37,955 bases of DNA from Pseudanabaena sp. GTDB lineage: Bacteria; Cyanobacteriota; Cyanobacteriia; Pseudanabaenales; Pseudanabaenaceae. The notes beneath the pieces were generated by a model that was not told the origin of the DNA, searched no databases, and was given only the letters and a program-made list of their open reading frames with translations. The stretch is taken from contig QBMK01000036.1 in NCBI GenBank assembly GCA_003249035.1, positions 1-37,955 on the forward strand. The letters run 5' to 3'. Shown piece after piece: positions 1-8,088 of this stretch. Made by a program: the position numbers and the translations under genes. Numbering within the stretch: position 1 is the stretch's first letter; every line of letters begins with the position of its first letter.

Positions 1-18
1 GATGCCAAGCTTAATTTT

Positions 19-71
19 AAAAAGAGAAGAGGAGATAGATAACATTGTTATCTATCTCCTCTTCTCTTTTT
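19..71. repeat. Perfect 25-bp-stem palindrome
   Basis: Arms 19-43 and 47-71 are exact reverse complements around a 3-base loop (att, 44-46). The stem is purine-rich on one arm (agagaagaggagat) and starts and ends with A/T runs, so an RNA copy would resemble an intrinsic terminator in either direction. The next gene on this side is the minus-strand binding protein ending at 327, with two other palindromes lying between. It is one member of the hairpin set that recurs in this window. A terminator for a gene left of the window is possible. Confidence 0.85.
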
Positions 72-209
72 AGTTTAATCTCCAGACTGGCAATGTCATT
101 CTGGGGATTAAGGGCTTAGAAAGTTACGCCGCAAAGCTCCACAATTCTTTTCTGCTCTAAAATCTCAGGCTATATCTGTGCAAAAGAAGAGTTAGCTAGT
201 AAGAATCTA

Positions 210-260
210 AAAACCAGAGATGAGTTGCGGCGCTTCGCGCCGCAACTCATCTCTGGTTTT
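210..260. repeat. Perfect 24-bp-stem palindrome with TTC triloop
   Basis: Arms 210-233 and 237-260 match perfectly around the loop ttc (234-236). The tip reads GCTTCGC, the complement of GCGAAGC, a heptamer known to fold into an unusually stable mini-hairpin as single-stranded DNA. The same tip occurs in the hairpins at 30045, 33786, 35680, 36654 and 36822. The stem body (aaccagagatgagttgcgg) is not shared with them, so the similarity is in architecture rather than whole sequence. Confidence 0.88.
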
Positions 261-288
261 ATGTCCTAAGTAAAACTTGCTTTACTAT

Positions 289-322
289 AACTATCAAAAT
301 TGTGATCACAATTTTGATAGTT
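289..322. repeat. Spacer-less 34-bp palindrome next to the binding-protein stop
   Basis: A fully self-complementary stretch of 34 bases centred on tgatca, with no unpaired spacer, ending 5 bases from the stop codon of the minus-strand gene at 327. For that gene it would be a 3' hairpin and may help termination. There is no long T run after it on the minus strand, so terminator strength is uncertain. With the two upstream palindromes it fills the gene-free stretch 1-326; I see no coding signal there. Confidence 0.75.
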
Positions 323-326
323 GGTA

Positions 327-1556
327 TTATTGGATGAATGTGAACTTGCCGCTATTGCCGTCAGGTTCCATTTTGATTTGAGCTACAAAAAATTGCTTCT
401 GGACAATTTCGCCTTCAGGTGTGAAGGATATCTCTCCAAGAGGAGTGGTGTATTTACCTGTCAGCAATGTGTCATTTAGCTGTGTGCGAAGTTGTGGTAG
501 AGCTAGTGTGGATATCTTAATCGTTTTATCTAGAGTGCTCAACGCTTCAACAAATACTTGGACACCTGTAAATGCTTGAGCTGTAAATTGAGGTGGTTCT
601 TTTTTATTTTGCTCGGTATAGAGCTGACGAAAAGTAGTATTGATTTCATTCTTCATCTCAGGGCTATAGGCTTGAGCGATGATGATGCCATCGCAAAGCG
701 CTTTACACACAGGTAGAAGATTGGAAGTGTTTAACCCATTTCCGCCGATAATTAGATCTTTGTAACCTAGTTCCCGCAACTGTTTGACTAGATTTCCGCC
801 ATCAGCAGATAGCCCTGAAATGATAATTAAATCAGGCTTGATATTAATCGCATTAGTGACTTGAGATTGAAAATCGGTATCGGTAGTTTGGAAAGTTTGT
901 ACAGTTGCTAGTTCTAAACCTTTTTGCTTAACGGTTTCTTGAAAAGTACCTGTTTCTGATTTGCTGAAAGCATCGTTTTGAGCGAAAAAGACTGCAACTT
1001 TCTTGATTTGGGGATTGATTTTGAGAGCTGCATCGATCGCATTAGGAGCAACAACTGCGACAGGAGCGGATACACGCGAAATGTATTTGCCGATTTGGGG
1101 AATGCCTTTGGCGGTATTTGATGGCGCAATCACAGGAACACCTGCGCGTTCAGCGATTGGGTCAGCGCTAAAGGCTTGTTGCGAGAGTGTAGGCCCAACT
1201 ATACCAACCACTTTATCTTGGGAAATTAGCGTGTTAAAGGCATTAATTGCGCCCTGCTCATCACCAGCGGTATCTTGGAAGATAAGGCGAATTGGTGTGC
1301 CATTGATGCCACCTTTTTTGTTGAAATAAGCCTCAGCAATTTTTGTACCAGTGACTTGTTCTTGTCCTAATAGGGCGACATTGCTGGTTTGGGCAACAGC
1401 GATGCCAATAGGGATTGGGGTTTGATTGCCGCTTGTGGTGGGACTGTTAGGGGTGGTTGTGGTGGAATTATTTGTTGGGATGCAAGCCACTGCTAGTAAG
1501 CAGGTCATAAGAGCAGCGATCGCGTAACTAAAAAGTTTTTTGATAGATTTTGCCAT
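327..1556 (-). CDS. ABC transporter substrate-binding lipoprotein, branched-chain amino acid type
   Basis: A 409-residue periplasmic binding protein of the type 1 fold (LivJ/LivK, UrtA-like, Peripla_BP_6). It would capture an amino acid, amide or urea-like ligand and deliver it to an ABC permease. The N-terminus is a lipoprotein signal: Lys-rich start, hydrophobic stretch and lipobox LAVAC with Cys25. A Thr/Ser/Pro/Asn-rich linker follows, then the family opening 'IPIGIAVAQTSNVALLGQEQ', the 'GTKIAEAYFNKKGGINGTPI' region and 'VVGIVGPTLS'. Length fits the family. No permease or ATPase gene lies beside it here, so the partner transporter is elsewhere or left of the window. The ligand cannot be told from sequence. 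A 57-bp gap separates its start from the stop of the upstream kinase gene on the same strand. Confidence 0.9.
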   Translation of the reverse strand: MAKSIKKLFSYAIAALMTCLLAVACIPTNNSTTTTPNSPTTSGNQTPIPIGIAVAQTSNVALLGQEQVTGTKIAEAYFNKKGGINGTPIRLIFQDTAGDEQGAINAFNTLISQDKVVGIVGPTLSQQAFSADPIAERAGVPVIAPSNTAKGIPQIGKYISRVSAPVAVVAPNAIDAALKINPQIKKVAVFFAQNDAFSKSETGTFQETVKQKGLELATVQTFQTTDTDFQSQVTNAINIKPDLIIISGLSADGGNLVKQLRELGYKDLIIGGNGLNTSNLLPVCKALCDGIIIAQAYSPEMKNEINTTFRQLYTEQNKKEPPQFTAQAFTGVQVFVEALSTLDKTIKISTLALPQLRTQLNDTLLTGKYTTPLGEISFTPEGEIVQKQFFVAQIKMEPDGNSGKFTFIQ

Positions 1557-1613
1557 AATTTAAAAAGCCTTAAAGTAGCATTACTCGAATCAGTCTATCA
1601 AAGTAGGGGTAAT

Positions 1614-3116
1614 TTATGAATTGCCTTGGCTTTGACGGCAGATTTCTAAGCGATAGAGAACTATATCGACTAGATTAAATCCTTCCCAAAAGAATAGGCT
1701 TGGCAAATGACCTTTTGGTGCAGAGATATCGAAGCTTAGATTCTCATATTTGCGCCAAATCTTTGGAGAAAATGCTAGATTTAACCAACGTGGTTTGCGC
1801 CATCCAACACGAGCGGCAAACTTCTCATAGACCTTGGCAAATTCCCAATAGTTATTTTCTTCATAGATCAATCTGCCGCTGAGACTTTTCCAGATTTGTT
1901 GCTGAATACTCCAACCAAAGCGATTATTACTAGCTTGTATCCATGCTTGGTCGATCGCTATCCATATATCACAAGAAATCTGAGAGATGTCATTGGAAGT
2001 TAATTCGGCAATTCTATTTTTATTTGCGAGTTCTAAAATGATTGCGTTAGTTAGTCGATCGCTTTCTTGCCATTGCCCTAAATTTAAAGCTTCAATTAAT
2101 TTCTTTATCTGAGGGATGTTAATTTGTTTAATATAACTAACTTCTAAACTATTGGAATTAATGAATGAACTAGTTGTTACAGATTGGAGATCATGCAAGA
2201 CCTCCATAGCGGAACTGTAGCGATTAGCGATCGCTCTTTCTAAGAGACGATTGAGAATTCCTGCTAAATGATTAGATATAGAAGCTTGTATCTTTTCTCT
2301 CCAAGTCCAGCGATCGCTTTTATCGTCATATAAATCAAAGGGGGAAATTCCTGTCAGTAAATAAATGCAGGTTACTCCTAAACTATAAAGATCGCTTTGA
2401 GGAACCGCTTTGCCTCTTGCTTGTTCAGGAGCGATATATTCAACACTGCCGATTAATGTGCCCGTGCGGTTAGCGGTATTAGTAGTAAAAGCTTTGGCGG
2501 CTCCAAAATCAACTAGAACAAAATTGATCCCAGAAGAATTGGTAATTGGTGATTGGTAATTCGAGATCTTTTCTTTTTGATCTAGCTCAAGAGATTTTAA
2601 AGACCGTCTGATAATATTGTCGGGTTTGATGTCGCGATGGATAACTTGGCGATCATGGATGAATTGAAGAACTGGCAGAATATCTACTAGTAACTCATAA
2701 ATCTGTGCTTTGCTAAATATGCCATTACGCTGTAAGTCGATATAGAGATTTTCGCCTTCGATGAGTTCTTGAACTAAATATAGACATCCATCTTCTTCAA
2801 AATAGGCGATTAATTCAGGGATCTGTGGATGAGAGCCTAATGCTTTGAGTTGGGCGGCTTCGCTTTCAAAGAGAGTGATCGCCTTTTTCATTAACTCAGG
2901 ATCTTGAACCTGTGGCAGAAATTGCTTGATTGCACAGGGCTTTCCAAATCGCCCTAAATCATGCGCCTGAAAAGTACGCCCCATCCCTCCCTGTCCAATT
3001 AAGGCGATCGCCTCATATAAACCTTTAAGCCGCAAGTTCTTACCACAATTCATGCAAAAACTCGCACTTTCGGGATTGCTCGGCTTCTGGCAGCTAGGGT
3101 TTAGACAATAGGGCAT
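1614..3116 (-). CDS. Ser/Thr protein kinase with N-terminal zinc ribbon and C-terminal GUN4 domain
   Basis: 500 residues in three parts. Residues 1-28 hold four cysteines (Cys4, Cys9, Cys21, Cys24) in a small zinc-ribbon arrangement. A Hanks-type kinase follows, with glycine loop GQGGMG (41-46), catalytic Lys64 in AIK, HRDIKPDN (160-167), DFG (203-205) and APEQ, so all key catalytic residues are present. The C-terminal part (about 345-490) has the GUN4 signature: 'QWQESDRLT', 'FGWSIQQQIWKSL', 'VGWR' and 'KGHLPS'. GUN4 binds Mg-protoporphyrin/protoporphyrin IX and stimulates Mg-chelatase, so tetrapyrrole sensing coupled to phosphorylation is a reasonable inference. The linker between PDNI and DFG is lengthened and partly encoded by a 7-base tandem repeat (2538-2561). 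No transmembrane segment is evident. Confidence 0.92.
   Translation of the reverse strand: MPYCLNPSCQKPSNPESASFCMNCGKNLRLKGLYEAIALIGQGGMGRTFQAHDLGRFGKPCAIKQFLPQVQDPELMKKAITLFESEAAQLKALGSHPQIPELIAYFEEDGCLYLVQELIEGENLYIDLQRNGIFSKAQIYELLVDILPVLQFIHDRQVIHRDIKPDNIIRRSLKSLELDQKEKISNYQSPITNSSGINFVLVDFGAAKAFTTNTANRTGTLIGSVEYIAPEQARGKAVPQSDLYSLGVTCIYLLTGISPFDLYDDKSDRWTWREKIQASISNHLAGILNRLLERAIANRYSSAMEVLHDLQSVTTSSFINSNSLEVSYIKQINIPQIKKLIEALNLGQWQESDRLTNAIILELANKNRIAELTSNDISQISCDIWIAIDQAWIQASNNRFGWSIQQQIWKSLSGRLIYEENNYWEFAKVYEKFAARVGWRKPRWLNLAFSPKIWRKYENLSFDISAPKGHLPSLFFWEGFNLVDIVLYRLEICRQSQGNS
2538..2561. repeat. Seven-base tandem repeat (ATTGGTR)n inside the kinase gene
   Basis: Three full copies of attggta/attggtg/attggta plus a partial att. 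It lies in frame in the kinase gene and encodes the 'NYQSPITNS' part of the insertion between the HRDIKPDN and DFG motifs. Short heptamer tandem repeats (STRR-type) are known from cyanobacterial genomes, usually between genes. Because 7 is not a multiple of 3, a change of one unit would shift the frame. Confidence 0.75.
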
Positions 3117-3202
3117 ATTTCTGACGATAGATTTACATTTGGCTGCATTAAATATAAAGTTTGGTTAACTAAAATTAAAGATTGTGTAGGAAAAAATTAA
3201 CC

Positions 3203-3520
3203 ATGGTAGTCACACCAACCAAAATCTCGTCAGATGATAACAATACTGCAAAAGCAGCTAGCAAGACATTATTTCTCAATGTCAATCCTACAGGTGCGGG
3301 CATATTTGGTTTCGGAAATTTTGCTGAGACTTGGAATGGTCGGATGGCAATGATTGGATTAGTTGCGGGCTTTACCAATGAAGTTTTGACTGGTAAAGGG
3401 ATTCTGGCTCAAGTTGGTATTACAGGCGGTATCAGTGTTTTGTTTGCCCTCTTCTTCACAGGATTTACCATTGCCACATTGCTTGGCTACTATGCTGTTA
3501 AATCGACTCAAGCAGACTAA
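3203..3520 (+). CDS. High light-inducible protein (Hlip/Scp), chlorophyll-binding
   Basis: 105 residues from ATG 3203. A TTG 21 bases upstream is in frame but adds only 'MCRKKLT'; AGGA lies about 12 bases before the ATG. The LHC-type chlorophyll-binding helix is 'FAETWNGRMAMIGLVAGFTNEVLTG', with the ExxNGRxAMIG motif in which Glu and Asn/Arg ligate chlorophyll and lock helices. Hlips dissipate excess light energy and help chlorophyll recycling and photosystem assembly in the thylakoid. Unlike minimal one-helix Hlips, there is a second hydrophobic helix (about 78-97, 'GGISVLFALFFTGFTIATLLGYYAV'), so this is a longer form. Hli genes are typically stress-induced; no regulator site was identified. 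Confidence 0.9.
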   Translation: MVVTPTKISSDDNNTAKAASKTLFLNVNPTGAGIFGFGNFAETWNGRMAMIGLVAGFTNEVLTGKGILAQVGITGGISVLFALFFTGFTIATLLGYYAVKSTQAD

Positions 3521-3640
3521 TTTGAAAGCAAAATCATCAGAATGAAAAATCTTTTGAGGCTGAATCAATTTACTAAAACTACTATTCATCGACTCAATAG
3601 TATTAGTCTTAATAAGTCTCCCTGATAATTTTTGTTGCAA
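3521..3640 (-). pseudogene. Probable IS256/Mutator-type transposase C-terminal scrap
   Basis: Read on the minus strand, this stretch encodes 'KTNTIESMNSSFSKLI' followed by 'FHSDDFAFKL'. It resembles the C-terminal pattern of IS256-family transposases as I remember it (TTNAIESLN..L.K, then FPNDEAALKLLYLA). The frame runs into a stop about 40 codons upstream, and no other transposase blocks are seen, so this is at most a remnant. It abuts the stop codon of the Hli gene, which raises the possibility that the insertion reshaped that gene's 3' end. The rest of 3641-4362 carries two palindromes and no coding signal I can support. The similarity is from memory only. Confidence 0.4.
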
Positions 3641-3797
3641 AGATAATGAAGGGAGTAAGTTAGTGGAATGACCTGGTTAGCAATTAATGATCGATTGATA
3701 GTGCTTATACCACTTCTCGGAAAGGAACTCGAGATAAAACTCGTTTTAACTATTGCATGTCAGCGCTGTAAATCGCCTTAGGAACTTGCAATAAATA

Positions 3798-3855
3798 ATA
3801 AAACCCAAAAACATGGAGGGGGGGCTAAGCCTGCCTCCATGTTTTTGGGTTTTAT
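3798..3855. repeat. 22-bp-stem palindrome with ATAAAACCCAAAA ends
   Basis: Arms 3798-3819 and 3834-3855 are exact complements around a 14-base G-rich loop that can itself form a small ggc/gcc pair. The outer end, ataaaacccaaaa, is the same as that of the hairpin at 30045-30101, so the two share a terminal motif while their inner parts differ. It lies between two plus-strand genes, about 280 bases after the Hli stop, which is far for a simple terminator. Confidence 0.85.
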
Positions 3856-3953
3856 ATGGATCATTTTTTTCTTGGAGTTCCCTTAAGGTCAGCACAAATC
3901 TGCTTATAAGTTTGCCAATTTACAAAAGCAATTGAGTTACGAACCATGTAGAC

Positions 3954-3999
3954 AATGCATAACTAACTGAGTTTTCCTAAACTCAGTTAGTTATGCATT
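3954..3999. repeat. 21-bp-stem palindrome with 4-base loop
   Basis: Arms 3954-3974 and 3979-3999 pair perfectly around tcct. The stem core is gcataactaactgagt. It lies about 360 bases before the CGLD27-family gene at 4363, with no neighbouring gene end that clearly needs it. Confidence 0.85.
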
Positions 4000-4362
4000 A
4001 GGGAAACTAGTAAATTATCGATATAGGGAATTAAAATAGCCTTCTTTAATCCAACGATTTTGAATTTTTTCATTTATACTTGGCTACTCTGCAAAACTCT
4101 TGTCTCGCTTACACAGGGCTATTTTATTTCCGACTAGTCAAGATAATTCCGCTACTACAAAGACTCCCTTAGAGCAAGTGTTCCTTTGGATCCCTAACTT
4201 CCTAAATCCTCAGCCTGAGTAGTTATAAAAACAGAATAAATATAGTTGCTGGTTGCGTAATGATTGCGAACAGTATGTTCGTAATAGCCAAATCTTAGAT
4301 ACAACTCAAAACTCTTGAAACAAGTTACACTGACTGAATATTTGATCATCATCGCATAACTC

Positions 4363-4845
4363 ATGACCTGTCCAGTCCCAAAAGATCAACAACCTCTAAA
4401 TGAATATGTCGAGCTTAAGGAGGCTTTCTTTTATCGCTGGGCAAAGCTGGCGCGATCGCAATATTTGAAAGTTTTGTTGTTTATGTGGTTCGGTTTCACT
4501 GTTATTTTTTTGCCAGTGGCGATGAGCATTGAGTCACCAAGCCGACATTTGTGGCAATTTATCTGTGTGGCGAGTATTGGTGGCTCGGTTGGACTGATTT
4601 TACCGGTGTTGCTATTACTGTCAGGATGGAGTCATGTAAAGCAAAGGCTTGATAGCGCGAAGATTTTTTATGAAGAGTCAGGCTGGTATGACGGGCAAAC
4701 ATGGGAAAAGCCAGAAGCAGATTTAGTTAAGGATCGTTTGTTAGTGGCATATGAGATTAAGCCCGTTTTAAGTAGACTGCAAAAGACTCTTTTGGGAATC
4801 ATTGGATTTATAGCTCTTGGCTTTGGGGCTCTAAATATTCTGTAA
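4363..4845 (+). CDS. CGLD27-family (DUF1230) membrane protein
   Basis: 160 residues beginning 'MTCPVPKDQQPLNEYVELKEAFFY', close to the conserved opening of the CGLD27 family (conserved in the green lineage and diatoms). Three hydrophobic segments are visible: about 36-57, 66-88 and 141-159. The family block 'YEESGWYDGQTWEKPEADLVKDRL' lies between the second and third. Plant CGLD27 has been linked to iron-deficiency adaptation in plastids; the molecular function is not settled, so only the family assignment is firm. Length is normal for the family. The gene stands alone, with a small hairpin about 40 bases after the stop. Confidence 0.82.
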   Translation: MTCPVPKDQQPLNEYVELKEAFFYRWAKLARSQYLKVLLFMWFGFTVIFLPVAMSIESPSRHLWQFICVASIGGSVGLILPVLLLLSGWSHVKQRLDSAKIFYEESGWYDGQTWEKPEADLVKDRLLVAYEIKPVLSRLQKTLLGIIGFIALGFGALNIL

Positions 4846-4882
4846 ACCCAATCGTTTTCTTCGCAGCGCATTCGGCACTTTA

Positions 4883-4907
4883 CAGAAAAAATTAGCAATT
4901 TTTTCTG
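4883..4907 (+). terminator. Small hairpin after the CGLD27 gene
   Basis: An 11-bp perfect stem (cagaaaaaatt, 4883-4893, with 4897-4907) around the loop agc, 38 bases after the stop codon. The right arm contains a six-T run, giving terminator-like features, though the T run is inside the stem rather than after it. Confidence 0.5.
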
Positions 4908-5050
4908 CCCGATAGGATGAAGCTAATTGCGCAAAACAAGACTTAACATATGTTTACAAATAAACTAATATGTCTTTTAAGACTTAAATAAAGCTTGCTT
5001 AGTTAATGTTAAGGAAGTTTTAAGCTTAAAACTAATTCAGGTAAGGGATT

Positions 5051-5407
5051 ATGACCGTTTTAGACCAGTATTTTGAACTTTCCGATCGCGCTAATGATGA
5101 CGAGCAAGCATTTAACGAATTGGTAGAGCTATTCGCTGAGCAAGCTGAAGTGCATCCATCAGGGGCAAAAAAAGTAGTAGGCAAAGATGAAATAGCGCAA
5201 CTATATCGCAAATTTTTTGACGCTTATTCTGGGATGCAACGCGTTTGGACGACCAGAAAGACCGAGAATGGACTAGAAGCTATTTGGGCGATCGCAGGCA
5301 AGCGAGATAGTGGTGAACTATTCGCGATGCAAGGCAGACATATTGCCGAAGTTGATGCCCATGGCAAAATCTACGCCTTAGAAGTTCATGTATCCAAAGC
5401 TAGCTAA
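5051..5407 (+). CDS. NTF2-like/SnoaL-type small protein
   Basis: 118 residues with the pattern of the NTF2-like cone fold: an N-terminal helix ('VLDQYFELSDRANDDEQAFNELVELFAEQAEV'), then 'VGKDEIAQLYRKFFDAYSGMQRVW' and a strand-rich end. Such domains act as small enzymes or ligand-binding modules; the substrate cannot be told. The start is supported by TAAGGG three bases before the ATG. Its last 20 bases overlap folC in another frame, so the two genes are probably translated in a coupled way. A role in folate metabolism is not implied by overlap alone. Confidence 0.75.
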   Translation: MTVLDQYFELSDRANDDEQAFNELVELFAEQAEVHPSGAKKVVGKDEIAQLYRKFFDAYSGMQRVWTTRKTENGLEAIWAIAGKRDSGELFAMQGRHIAEVDAHGKIYALEVHVSKAS

Positions 5408-6692
5408 CCCATCGATTGAAGAATATCTCGCCAGTTTCGATAAATTTGGCATTCACCTTGGTCTAGAGCGTATTCAGCAGCTTCTTAATACTTTAGGAAA
5501 TCCCCATCAACAAATTCCCGTAATTCATGTCGCTGGCACAAATGGAAAAGGTTCTGTTTGTGCTTTTTTGTTGTCAATTATACGCGCATCAGGCTATCGC
5601 GTTGGGCGTTACACTTCACCGCATCTACTTAATTGGCGCGAACGAATTACGATTAATGGCGAATGGATTAGTACTCAGGATTTATTAGAAGCTTTGCATC
5701 AAGTCGATGCGGCGATCGTACCAGAGTTTCCACCAACGCAGTTTGAGGTGATCACGGCGGCTATGTGGTGGTATTTCGCTCAACAAAAGTCACAGCAAAA
5801 TCTTGATATTGCAATTATTGAAACTGGTTTGGGAGGTAGATTAGATGCAACTAATGTTTGCGATCGCCCTTTAGTTTGTGCAATCACCTCAATTGGGCTT
5901 GATCATTGTCAGCAATTGGGAAGTACCTTAGGTGCGATCGCCTCAGAAAAAGCAGGAATTATCAAACCTAAATGTCCCGTAGTCATTGCCGATAATCATC
6001 CTGAAGCGATCGCAGCTTTACAAAAAAAATCAACAGAATGTGATGCGCCGATAACTTGGGTCAATGCAGCTACTCGAACAGCTACAGGCGCAGTATGGCA
6101 AGGCTTCGCATATCCTTTACCGTTACTGGGAAATCATCAGTTAATTAATTCCGCGATCGCGACCGCTGTAGTTCAATCGTTGAGAACACAAGGTTGGCAA
6201 ATTAGCGATGATGCGTTACGAACTGGAATGGCAAATACAGAATGGGCAGGTCGCTTGCAATGGGTAGAATTCAACTTAAATGGAAAGACCCGCCACATCT
6301 TAATTGATGGCGCACATAATGTCGCAGCGGCAGAATATCTCAGACAATTTGTAAATGAGTCTTTCCCAAATCAACGTAAGCTCTGGGTAATTGGAATTCT
6401 CAATACAAAGGATCAATTGGGAATTCTCCAAGCACTTCTCCATCCTGATGATTTACTGTATCCACTGCCTGTTCCTAATCCCGCAACGACATCGCCTCAG
6501 GATTTAGCCAAGATTGCTTCTGCAATCCTTAAGACCCACCCTCATGCTTATGAGCATCTGCAATTAGCACTAGAGGCAGCTTTTGATGATAAGCGATCGC
6601 AAGATATTGTGATTCTCTGCGGCTCATTATACTTAGTTGGTGAGTTTCTTGGTCAAAATTCAATTTTCTCGCAATCCTCAAATAACCATTAG
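5388..6692 (+). CDS. folC: Bifunctional dihydrofolate synthase/folylpolyglutamate synthase
   Basis: 434 residues, normal for FolC. It adds glutamate to dihydropteroate and extends the gamma-glutamyl tail of folates, using ATP, in the cytoplasm. Visible motifs are the Mur-ligase-type P loop 'GTNGKGS' (50-56), 'SPHLLNWRERI', 'TQFEVITAAMWWYF', 'ETGLGGRLDATNV', 'ITSIGLDHCQQLG' with 'IASEKAGIIK', and 'LIDGAHNVAAAEYL' near the start of the C-terminal domain. The start ATG lies inside the end of the NTF2-like gene. The stop faces the stop of the J-domain gene at 6729 with a 36-base gap, and I see no strong hairpin there. Confidence 0.95.
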   Translation: MYPKLANPSIEEYLASFDKFGIHLGLERIQQLLNTLGNPHQQIPVIHVAGTNGKGSVCAFLLSIIRASGYRVGRYTSPHLLNWRERITINGEWISTQDLLEALHQVDAAIVPEFPPTQFEVITAAMWWYFAQQKSQQNLDIAIIETGLGGRLDATNVCDRPLVCAITSIGLDHCQQLGSTLGAIASEKAGIIKPKCPVVIADNHPEAIAALQKKSTECDAPITWVNAATRTATGAVWQGFAYPLPLLGNHQLINSAIATAVVQSLRTQGWQISDDALRTGMANTEWAGRLQWVEFNLNGKTRHILIDGAHNVAAAEYLRQFVNESFPNQRKLWVIGILNTKDQLGILQALLHPDDLLYPLPVPNPATTSPQDLAKIASAILKTHPHAYEHLQLALEAAFDDKRSQDIVILCGSLYLVGEFLGQNSIFSQSSNNH

Positions 6693-6728
6693 GAAACGTA
6701 AAAGTTAGAGTTGAGCAATGCTTAGATT

Positions 6729-7826
6729 TTACGATCTTCGGGAAAAAGCCCATTCAAGTAAATGGGATAGCCAACTGTTTTTTTGTGGTTGAGTTATAGG
6801 TTTCTTAATGGTTGAGGGAATTGATTTGCGATCGCCTTTAGTATCGCTTTTAGTAATGCTTTGATTAAACTCTGGGCTGTTGAATTCTAGAAGATGTTTT
6901 AGGGCTATGGCTTCTTGAGGATTAATCTGAAGCGATCGCTTAAAGCTCGCTTTTGCCATTTGAGGTTGATTGATGTTTTTGTATACTACGCCTAGCAGAG
7001 CAAGACATTTACTATTGTTATTATCAATTGTCAAAATTTCTCGCAAATCTTGGAGCGCTGCTTTCCAATTGTTCTGCGATATGTATATTTCACAGATTTT
7101 CATGCGATTGTTAATCATCTGCATATCATTGCCATCAACTCTAGCCTGAATTATGGTTTCATCAGATTTATCCTGAGGCTTACTAGTTTGTTGATCGTTT
7201 GCATACTGCTGATTGTATGTGTAACTGGGCTTTGAGGGTGGAGGGAGAAAAGTTTTTGAATGAGATTTAGTACTTTTGGGCGTCAACAATGGGGCAAGTA
7301 CTGGTGGCATATTGTCCGCTCCATGTCGATACCCCTCTTTATAAAGGATATAAACAAGATTTAGTTCACTGATTTCCGCCGTATACTCCAAAATTTGGGT
7401 GAGGGATTCATATTGAACTTTTGCGACTTCCGTAACCAATCGCTCATATACCTCATCACTGGGATTCATTACCAACTCACAGGCGAACTCTGAATGAATC
7501 TGGATATTTCGAGTTCTTTGCATTAATCTTTTGGCAAGAAGCTTAAATATTCCTTGATAGGCTTTACGATCTTGTTCCCGCATCAGACCGTTGTAGGCAG
7601 GATTGACCAGTTTTGCTAAATATTGCGTGGCAATTTCTTTTTCTTCTGTCGAAAAGCCAAATATATCGGGATGTAATATGCGGGCAACCCGCAAATAAAC
7701 ATTGCGAATGTACATAGGATTGCTGATTATTGGTAAGCCCAAAGCAGCATAATAGTCATGATTGTACTGACTAATACCTCGATCGAAGCGAATAAACTGA
7801 AGTTTTGACTCCTTGGGCTGATTCAT
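6729..7826 (-). CDS. J-domain/TPR protein
   Basis: 365 residues. The N-terminus (about 20-90) resembles a J domain: 'NHDYYAALGLPIISNPMYIRNVYLRVARILHPD' with the HPD tripeptide that stimulates Hsp70 ATPase, followed by 'YLAKLVNPAYNGLMREQDRKAYQ'. The middle (about 180-225) is low-complexity, rich in Ser/Pro/Gln. About 230-305 hold two or three TPR-like helices ('NNRMKICEIYISQNNWKAALQDLREIL', 'CLALLGVVYKNINQPQMAKASFKRSLQINP'). A cytoplasmic co-chaperone or scaffold role is inferred. No zinc-finger or glycine-rich region of a full DnaJ is present. The neighbouring stretch 7827-8088 has no gene; it contains ttataccaataa, similar to the ends of the three-hairpin element seen elsewhere. Confidence 0.8.
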   Translation of the reverse strand: MNQPKESKLQFIRFDRGISQYNHDYYAALGLPIISNPMYIRNVYLRVARILHPDIFGFSTEEKEIATQYLAKLVNPAYNGLMREQDRKAYQGIFKLLAKRLMQRTRNIQIHSEFACELVMNPSDEVYERLVTEVAKVQYESLTQILEYTAEISELNLVYILYKEGYRHGADNMPPVLAPLLTPKSTKSHSKTFLPPPSKPSYTYNQQYANDQQTSKPQDKSDETIIQARVDGNDMQMINNRMKICEIYISQNNWKAALQDLREILTIDNNNSKCLALLGVVYKNINQPQMAKASFKRSLQINPQEAIALKHLLEFNSPEFNQSITKSDTKGDRKSIPSTIKKPITQPQKNSWLSHLLEWAFSRRS

Positions 7827-8088
7827 GTTTGCTCGCTTTGCCCATGGCTAGAGGATGGCGAAGATCTGATCTATTAAATACTTATACCAATAATAAAGTC
7901 AAAAAAATAGAGAGTCTTTTGTAGCTATCCTATCAACGCTTTATGCTGAAGCTAAAATCTTGTGGGTCTAAGCCATGTTAGTGCCCTGAAGCCTATTAGG
8001 TTAAGCATAGTGGGGTTTGTATAACTCTTTAAGGAATCAGAATTGCGTCACACATCCATACAAAAACTAAATTTTTTAGAATTCAATC

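Noticed and set aside
2851-2863. GCTTCGC heptamers inside coding genes (also in ndhA near 14853)
   Set aside because: They are not flanked by complementary arms, so they are not members of the hairpin family.
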